Shown here: one piece after another, positions 59,644 to 64,000 of the stretch
Layout: every line of letters starts with the position of its first letter
Numbering within the stretch: the first letter of the stretch is position 1
Assembly (NCBI GenBank): GCA_020638795.1
Contig: JACKHW010000005.1
Coordinates: forward strand, 62,001-126,000
DNA length: 64,000 bases
Direction of reading: 5' to 3'
Source: Planctomycetota bacterium
GTDB taxonomy: Bacteria > Planctomycetota > UBA1135 > GCA-002748355
Position numbers and translations under genes: made by a program
Notes under the pieces: generated by a model
Told to the model about the DNA's origin: nothing
What the model saw: the letters and a program-made list of their open reading frames with translations, nothing else
Databases searched by the model: none

Positions 59644-60351
59644 TCAATCCGCTGCGACCCATGTGCCGACCTTCCGGTCGCCACGCACGACGCGCACGAG
59701 ATTGTCGGCCTCGAAGAAGTTCGTGACGACGATCGGCATGCCGTTCTCCATGCACAGCGTGATCGCCGTCGCGTCCATGACCCCGAGCTTACGCTCGAGG
59801 ACATCGTCATAGGTCAAGCGAGTGAAGCGCACCGCATCCGGATGCTTGATCGGATCCTTGTCGTAGACACCGTCGACTTTCGTCGCCTTGACGAGAGCGT
59901 CGGCGGCGATTTCGGTCGCCCGCAGCGCCGCGGCCGTATCGGTCGTGAAGTACGGGTTGCCCGTGCCACCAGCGAAGACGACGACGCGCCCCTTCTCGAG
60001 GTGACGAATCGCACGACGCCGGATGAACGGCTCGGCAACACTGTTCATCGGGACAGCCGTCTGCACGCGAGTCTCGACGCCAATGCGCTCGAGAGCGTCG
60101 CACAGCGCGAGTCCGTTGATGACGGTCGCGAGCATTCCCATCTGGTCCGCGAGCGCACGATTGGTGCCCGCTTCGGAGAACAATGCCCCGCGCAGGATGT
60201 TGCCGCCGCCGATCACGACGGCGACTTCGACACCCACCGCATGCACGGCTCGAATCTGATGTGCGAGCGCCTCGGCAGCCGTCGGATCGAGCGGTGTCGT
60301 TCCGGGGTTGCCGAGGGCCTCACCGCTGAGCTTCAACAAGACGCGCTGCAT
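59644..60351 (-). CDS. pyrH: UMP kinase
   Basis: A hexameric bacterial UMP kinase of 235 residues that makes UDP. The start MQRVLLKLSGEALG, GGGNILRG, MGMLATVINGLAL, VFAGGTGNPYFTTDTAAALRA and KVDGVYDKDP are diagnostic. ATG 60351 is chosen; the frame is open further upstream into the tsf 3' end, but the homology begins here. It lies 22 bp after tsf in the conserved translation operon. Confidence 0.97.
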   Translation of the reverse strand: MQRVLLKLSGEALGNPGTTPLDPTAAEALAHQIRAVHAVGVEVAVVIGGGNILRGALFSEAGTNRALADQMGMLATVINGLALCDALERIGVETRVQTAVPMNSVAEPFIRRRAIRHLEKGRVVVFAGGTGNPYFTTDTAAALRATEIAADALVKATKVDGVYDKDPIKHPDAVRFTRLTYDDVLERKLGVMDATAITLCMENGMPIVVTNFFEADNLVRVVRGDRKVGTWVAAD

Positions 60352-60373
60352 GTGGCTCACCGCGCGCGCGGAC

Positions 60374-60976
60374 TCAGGCCCCGACTTCGAAACAAGCGAA
60401 GCGTTGAAGGACGAGGTTCTCACCGATCTTCGCGACCATCTCCTTGCGATAGGTCTCGATCGTCTTCTTGTCGTCCTTGACGAACGGCTGTTCGAGGAGG
60501 CAACGCTCTTCGTAGAACTTGCTCATGCGGCCATCGACGGCCTTCTCCTGGATGTCGGCGGGCTTGCCGGCCATTTGCTCCTGGACCTGCGTCAACAAGA
60601 AGGCGCGCTCCTTGTCGACCTCCGCCTGGGGAACTTCTTCACGCCGCATGTAGGGCGGACGCTTGAACGCGATGTGCAAGCACAGGTCCTTGCCGAACTG
60701 TTCGAAGTCCTGGTTGCGCGCGACGAAATCGGTTTCGCAATCGATCTGCACGAGCACACCGATCTTCTCACCGGCGTGGATGTAGCTGAACACGCGTCCT
60801 TCCGACGTCGAACGCTCGGCACGCTTCTCGGCAGCCTGGAGGCCTTTGAGACGCAGGGATTCCTTTGCCTTCTCCCAGTCGCCGCCGGTCTCGGCCAACG
60901 CCTTCTTGCAATCCATCATCGGAGCGCCGGTCTCCTGCCGGAGCTTCATGACCATCTTCGCGTCGATCTCAGTCAT
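60374..60976 (-). CDS. tsf: Elongation factor Ts
   Basis: The guanine nucleotide exchange factor for EF-Tu, 200 residues. The N-terminal UBA-like region VMKLRQETGAPMMDCKKALAETGGD and AKESLRLKGLQAAEKRA is classical. The core has SEGRVFSYIHAGEKIGVLVQIDCETDFVARN. It is one of the shorter forms: the second coiled-coil subdomain of E. coli EF-Ts is missing, as in many bacteria. It follows rpsB after 141 bp. Confidence 0.97.
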   Translation of the reverse strand: MTEIDAKMVMKLRQETGAPMMDCKKALAETGGDWEKAKESLRLKGLQAAEKRAERSTSEGRVFSYIHAGEKIGVLVQIDCETDFVARNQDFEQFGKDLCLHIAFKRPPYMRREEVPQAEVDKERAFLLTQVQEQMAGKPADIQEKAVDGRMSKFYEERCLLEQPFVKDDKKTIETYRKEMVAKIGENLVLQRFACFEVGA

Positions 60977-61117
60977 CACTATCCTCGAAATCGAAGGAGG
61001 CGCCACCATGGTGTGGCACGCCTCCTTCGGTCAGGGCGGCACGGCCGCCGTTCTGTCATCCGAACATCCGATACGTCGAGTGCGTCGCGACGGCAAAGAG
61101 CCGTGCACGACGAAGCG

Positions 61118-62134
61118 TCACTCCGAGCTGGAATCCTGCGGCGGAGTCTCCGTCTTCGGAGCTTCGGGTGCAGGAGCCTCGGTTGCAGGCGACTCGCTCG
61201 TCGTCTCGGCGTCCTCGGACTTCGTCGCGGCCGCGAGTTCTTCTTCGGTCTGGCGACCGAACGAAACCGACGAAGCCGGGCCGCCACCCTGCGCATCCGC
61301 GAATCGTCCCGAGGCCGAGCGTCCACCGCCTCCACCGCGCGGACCGCCGCCCGGAGCACCACCGCCGCCACCACGTCGCTGCTGCTGCCGCTGTTCTTCG
61401 CGTCCACGAATCTCGGGGACCACGGCCCGGAAGCGCTGATCTTCGGAAACCATGTTCGCGCGACCGTCGACGGCCGCATCCACAATTTGATGCAGGAGCA
61501 GCGCGACACTGCGCAGCGCATCGTCGTTGCCCGGGATCGGGATGTCGATCAGATCGGGATCGCAATCCGTGTCGAGGATCGCGACGACCGGCACGTTCAT
61601 CTTCGCGGCTTCCTTCACCGCGATGTCCTCGTGCTTCGGATCGACGACGACCATGCAACCCGGCAAGCCTTCGAGGTTGCGCACCCCACCGAGGTTGCGG
61701 CGGATCTTGCGCATCTCGCGCCGCATCGTCGATTGCGCCTTCTTGCTGTATTTGTCCAACAAGCCGTCGGTCTCGAGCTTCTCGAGTTCTTCGAGGCGGT
61801 CGAGCCGGCTCCGGATCGTGTGATAGTTGGTCAGCGTGCCACCGATCCAGCGCTCGGTCACGACCGGCATACCGACGCGGGCGGCTTCGCTCCCGACGAC
61901 TTCCTTGAGCTGACGCTTGGTTCCCACGAACAGGACCTGCGCACCAGCGGCTGCCAAACGACCGACGAAGTGGCGTGCACGCAGCAGCCCCTTGATCGTC
62001 TCCTTGAGGTCGATGACGTGGATCTGATTCTTCTTGCCATGGATGAAACCCTTCATCTTCGGGTTCCACTGGCTCGCCTGGTGTCCGAAGTGGACACCCG
62101 ACTCGATGAGTTCGTTGACGGTGACTCGGGCCAA
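61118..62134 (-). CDS. rpsB: 30S ribosomal protein S2 with long C-terminal extension
   Basis: The first 245 residues are a normal S2: ELIESGVHFGHQASQWNPKMKGFI, GTKRQLKEVVGSEA, ERWIGGTLTNYHTIRSR, MVVVDPKHEDIAVKEA and ILDTDCDPDLIDIPIPGND. Residues 246-338 are an extra tail: a Gln/Arg/Gly-rich part (QQQRRGGGGGAPGGGPRGGG) and then an acidic Ser/Glu/Pro-rich part. The start is TTG 62132-62134 with AAGGAG six bases upstream; no ATG fits. It leads the rpsB-tsf-pyrH-frr operon and has hairpins and repeats in its upstream region. Confidence 0.95.
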   Translation of the reverse strand: MARVTVNELIESGVHFGHQASQWNPKMKGFIHGKKNQIHVIDLKETIKGLLRARHFVGRLAAAGAQVLFVGTKRQLKEVVGSEAARVGMPVVTERWIGGTLTNYHTIRSRLDRLEELEKLETDGLLDKYSKKAQSTMRREMRKIRRNLGGVRNLEGLPGCMVVVDPKHEDIAVKEAAKMNVPVVAILDTDCDPDLIDIPIPGNDDALRSVALLLHQIVDAAVDGRANMVSEDQRFRAVVPEIRGREEQRQQQRRGGGGGAPGGGPRGGGGGRSASGRFADAQGGGPASSVSFGRQTEEELAAATKSEDAETTSESPATEAPAPEAPKTETPPQDSSSE

Positions 62135-62642
62135 CCGAATCTCCTTACGAGGGAGCGATCCCGCTCGGGGATCTGGAAATGGAATGCCACGCACGACCGG
62201 CTTTGCCGTCGGGAGAATCCGACCGCGAAGACGCGGCGCAGCGGTTAGGGAGCAAGACCCACAGCACTCGTGGCACTGCACACGGGGCACTGCACACGGG
62301 GCACTGCGAGAAAGGGCGCAGCACGATAGCAGTGGCGGCGCCGCGTGCAAGCCTGAGCTCACAGGACGCGAGAACCTCTTCTTGGAGTCAACAGCGCCTT
62401 GCCGGCGCGGTTTCTTTGGATAGTCTGACGACTACTTGCGTATGCCGTCGGGATAGCAGGGGCCTGCCTGCGACTCGAACACGCGGCGACCGGCAGGGGC
62501 AATCTGGGAGGCTCATGGGACGCGAGGCTGGCATTCGGTACAATCGTAGCGCCGAGCGTCGTCACCGCAGGCTCGATCGAACCTCCTTGCAGCCGGGCCG
62601 CAATCCGGTGGGGCCGTGGGCAGAGGGGAGTCAGATCGAGAC
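62135..62642. other. Divergent intergenic region between rpsB and the diguanylate cyclase gene
   Basis: This 508-bp stretch contains no convincing gene. Just upstream of the rpsB ribosome binding site are two overlapping hairpins that exclude each other: GATCCC/GGGATC (62157-62173) and GAGCG/CGCTC (62153-62166). Further out is a 14-nt tandem repeat (62272-62308). The GC composition and hairpins suggest an rpsB leader of up to about 200 nt. No complete sigma-70 promoter could be pinned down on either strand. Confidence 0.5.
62272..62308. repeat. 14-nt tandem repeat, 2.6 copies, upstream of rpsB
   Basis: The unit GGCACTGCACACGG occurs exactly twice (62272-62285, 62286-62299) and is followed by a third partial copy (62300-62308). 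It lies about 140-175 bases upstream of the rpsB start codon. It may be part of the mRNA leader or of a regulator binding region, or a simple slippage product. Confidence 0.75.
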
Positions 62643-63794
62643 ATGAGGGAGCACGCCGTCCAATCCGGGCCGCCGCAATCGTCCACGATTGCTGCGAGGC
62701 CATCGATCCGAATCCAGAACGACCCCCCCGTGACGAGCGGCCAACCTCCCCACATCTTTCTGCTCCTGCACCGCGCTGCGACCGTCGAGCCTCACTCCGG
62801 TTTCGGACCCGAGGAGCTGGCGCGTGTCCTCGAACGCGCCAAATACGAGGTGACGTTGAGCCGAACACCTCGGGACACGATAGAGATCCTCGAGGGCGCA
62901 CGCCCTAGCGTGATCGTCCTCGACCCGCTCGTCACTGCCGCCGACGGGATCGAGTTCGAGATGATCGCGCGCCATCAAGACGCCGAGGATCCGACACCCG
63001 TGCTGTTTCTCGTCGATTCGATGGACGAACTCGTCGAGATCCGCAAGGTCGACGCGCTGTTCAAGGACTTCCTCGTGCGCCCGTTCCGCACCGAAGAGCT
63101 CGAGCATCGCATCGAGGCAGCGCTCTGGGACAAGCGACGCTTCCTCGAAATGCGGAGCCACGCGCGCCGACTCGAGAGCGAAGTGATCCGGGACTTCAAG
63201 ACGGGTCTGTACACGGAACGGCACTTTCGGCACCTGCTGTCGCAGGAGTTCCAGCGTGCCGAGCGGCATCGTGCGCCGCTTTCGTTCTTGCTCATCGACA
63301 TCGACGACTTCAAGAGCATCAACGACGGCTGCGACTACGCGTTCGGCGACTACGTGCTGACGGAGTTCGCGCAGATCCTTCTCGCCAGCATTCGCGAAAT
63401 CGACCATGCGGCCCGCTTCGGCGGCGACGAGTTCATGATCCTGTTGCCAAGTACGGCCGCTGCCGAGGCCGTGCATGTCGCAGGACGTATTCGGAGCACG
63501 CTCGAACGCCGCACGTTCGACGACGGCAACTTCCGCATCCAGGTCACGACGTCGATCGGAATAGACACGTTCGATGGCCGCGGCCTATCGAGCCCACGAG
63601 ACTTGCGACGGCGCGCGAACCTCGCTCTCAAGGAAGCCAAGTCGCGCGGCAAGAACCGCATTTGGCTCTATTCGGGAGCCCGCGAGAACCCGCGCGGGAC
63701 CGACCTGCCGCCGCCAGAATCAGGTCCGTCCGACACGCCGGACGACGATATGCCGGGCGACAACACCGCGCAGCGATCGGCGACGAGCGAGTAA
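62643..63794 (+). CDS. Diguanylate cyclase with receiver-like N-terminal domain
   Basis: A 383-residue protein. Residues 36-160 have a response-regulator fold with Asp94 in SVIVLDPLV, but the N-terminal acidic pair is missing (HIFLLLHRAA) and the conserved Lys is Arg146 (FLVRPF), so phospho-signalling may be altered. Residues 180-350 form an intact GGDEF domain: DFKTGLYTERHFRHLL, LLIDIDDFKSIND, and ARFGGDEFMILLPS (260-264). An inhibitory RxxD site (Arg251-Asp254) lies five residues before it. It should make cyclic di-GMP with product inhibition. The C-terminus is disordered and overlaps a convergent gene. Confidence 0.9.
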   Translation: MREHAVQSGPPQSSTIAARPSIRIQNDPPVTSGQPPHIFLLLHRAATVEPHSGFGPEELARVLERAKYEVTLSRTPRDTIEILEGARPSVIVLDPLVTAADGIEFEMIARHQDAEDPTPVLFLVDSMDELVEIRKVDALFKDFLVRPFRTEELEHRIEAALWDKRRFLEMRSHARRLESEVIRDFKTGLYTERHFRHLLSQEFQRAERHRAPLSFLLIDIDDFKSINDGCDYAFGDYVLTEFAQILLASIREIDHAARFGGDEFMILLPSTAAAEAVHVAGRIRSTLERRTFDDGNFRIQVTTSIGIDTFDGRGLSSPRDLRRRANLALKEAKSRGKNRIWLYSGARENPRGTDLPPPESGPSDTPDDDMPGDNTAQRSATSE

Positions 63795-64000
63795 CGCTTC
63801 GAGCGCGACGAGGAGCAACGCGCACGCGAGCACGAGACCGATGCGGAGCATCGGCGTGGCTCCGCCAGGTATGGCTTCTTCGATCGATGCGGGTGCCCGC
63901 GAACGTGCAGCCTCGAGCGACGTCGCGACCACTCCGGCAACTCTTTGCGCGACGTCATCGAGAGCGTCCTTGCTCAAGCCGTCGCCTTCGAGGACGAGGC
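63720..64000 (-). CDS. C-terminal end of a membrane-anchored protein (partial)
   Basis: The last 93 or so codons of a gene entering from the right edge. The visible part has a helical stretch (DDVAQRVAGVVATSLEAARSRA), one transmembrane helix (MLRIGLVLACALLLVALEALLA) and a basic tail (RRRSLRGVVARHIVVRR). A single C-terminal helix of this kind is common in planctomycete VWA/BatA-like proteins, but too little is visible to name it. Its stop lies 75 bases inside the 3' end of the diguanylate cyclase gene, an unusual convergent overlap, so the exact end is uncertain. Confidence 0.5.
   Translation of the reverse strand, partial: LVLEGDGLSKDALDDVAQRVAGVVATSLEAARSRAPASIEEAIPGGATPMLRIGLVLACALLLVALEALLARRRSLRGVVARHIVVRRVGRT

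Noticed and set aside
60308..62248. A very long open frame on the plus strand opposite tsf and rpsB.
   Set aside because: It is antisense to well-identified translation genes; its translation is compositionally odd and matches no family. Long antisense frames are expected in high-GC DNA.
62539..62544. TACAAT as a -10 box for the diguanylate cyclase gene.
   Set aside because: No acceptable -35 hexamer at 16-18 bases upstream; a single hexamer is too weak to report as a promoter.

Overview
The window reads as a high-GC chromosomal segment of a Planctomycetota bacterium. This is inferred from gene content: a Ser/Thr kinase fused to a formylglycine-generating-enzyme-like domain with an overlapping ECF sigma factor of planctomycete type, further kinase/sigma signalling genes, an HDOD protein, and exported proteins that share a lineage-type C-terminal domain. 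There are no rRNA genes, CRISPR arrays or complete insertion sequences. Two tRNA genes and one small MITE-like element are present.

Layout. 1-5991: topA (partial), a polysaccharide flippase, an HDOD regulator, a TIGR03087-type sugar transferase and NnrS. 6070-15648: an exported beta-helix protein, queD-ispG, a lone ABC ATPase, a BON protein, two cell-envelope hypotheticals, glutaredoxin, trxB, NAD(P)HX epimerase and an aldo/keto reductase. 15673-21129: an exported PD40 protein, then the ECF sigma and kinase-FGE pair. 21139-26236: yicC-gmk-coaC, a 166-bp inverted-repeat element, secG, tpiA and aroF. 26378-37521: a signalling block with a coiled-coil membrane protein, a zinc-finger protein, a sigma factor, two tandem kinases with HFD/DYG motifs, a membrane protein, a divergent helical-repeat protein with FHA-like ends, and a degenerate GGDEF protein. 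37606-39381: yebC, rpsI, rplM and a structured leader. 39479-44936: transglutaminase-like, FtsQ-like and small helical proteins and a Ski2-type helicase. 44946-55965: a run of same-strand genes, pabB-pabC-HEAT-like-hypothetical-ispA-dxs-nadK-subtilase. 55969-62134: xerC, tRNA-Glu, a Trm112-like gene, a probable selenoprotein, tRNA-Lys and the conserved frr-pyrH-tsf-rpsB translation operon. 62643-64000: a diguanylate cyclase and the 3' end of a membrane protein gene.

The most notable signal is at 57543-58832. One strongly coding minus-strand frame is interrupted by a single TGA directly after Gly-Cys-Thr in a thioredoxin-like segment. Coding continues in frame for over 300 codons, and a hairpin with a GGUC-containing loop lies about 20 nt after the TGA. 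This is best read as an exported selenoprotein with a Cys-Thr-Sec redox motif. A second notable signal is a homologous C-terminal domain shared by three otherwise unrelated exported proteins (beta-helix, PD40, subtilase). Isoprenoid (dxs, ispG, ispA), folate/aromatic (aroF, pabB, pabC), CoA (coaC) and thiol-redox (Grx, TrxB, selenoprotein) functions make up most of the metabolic content.
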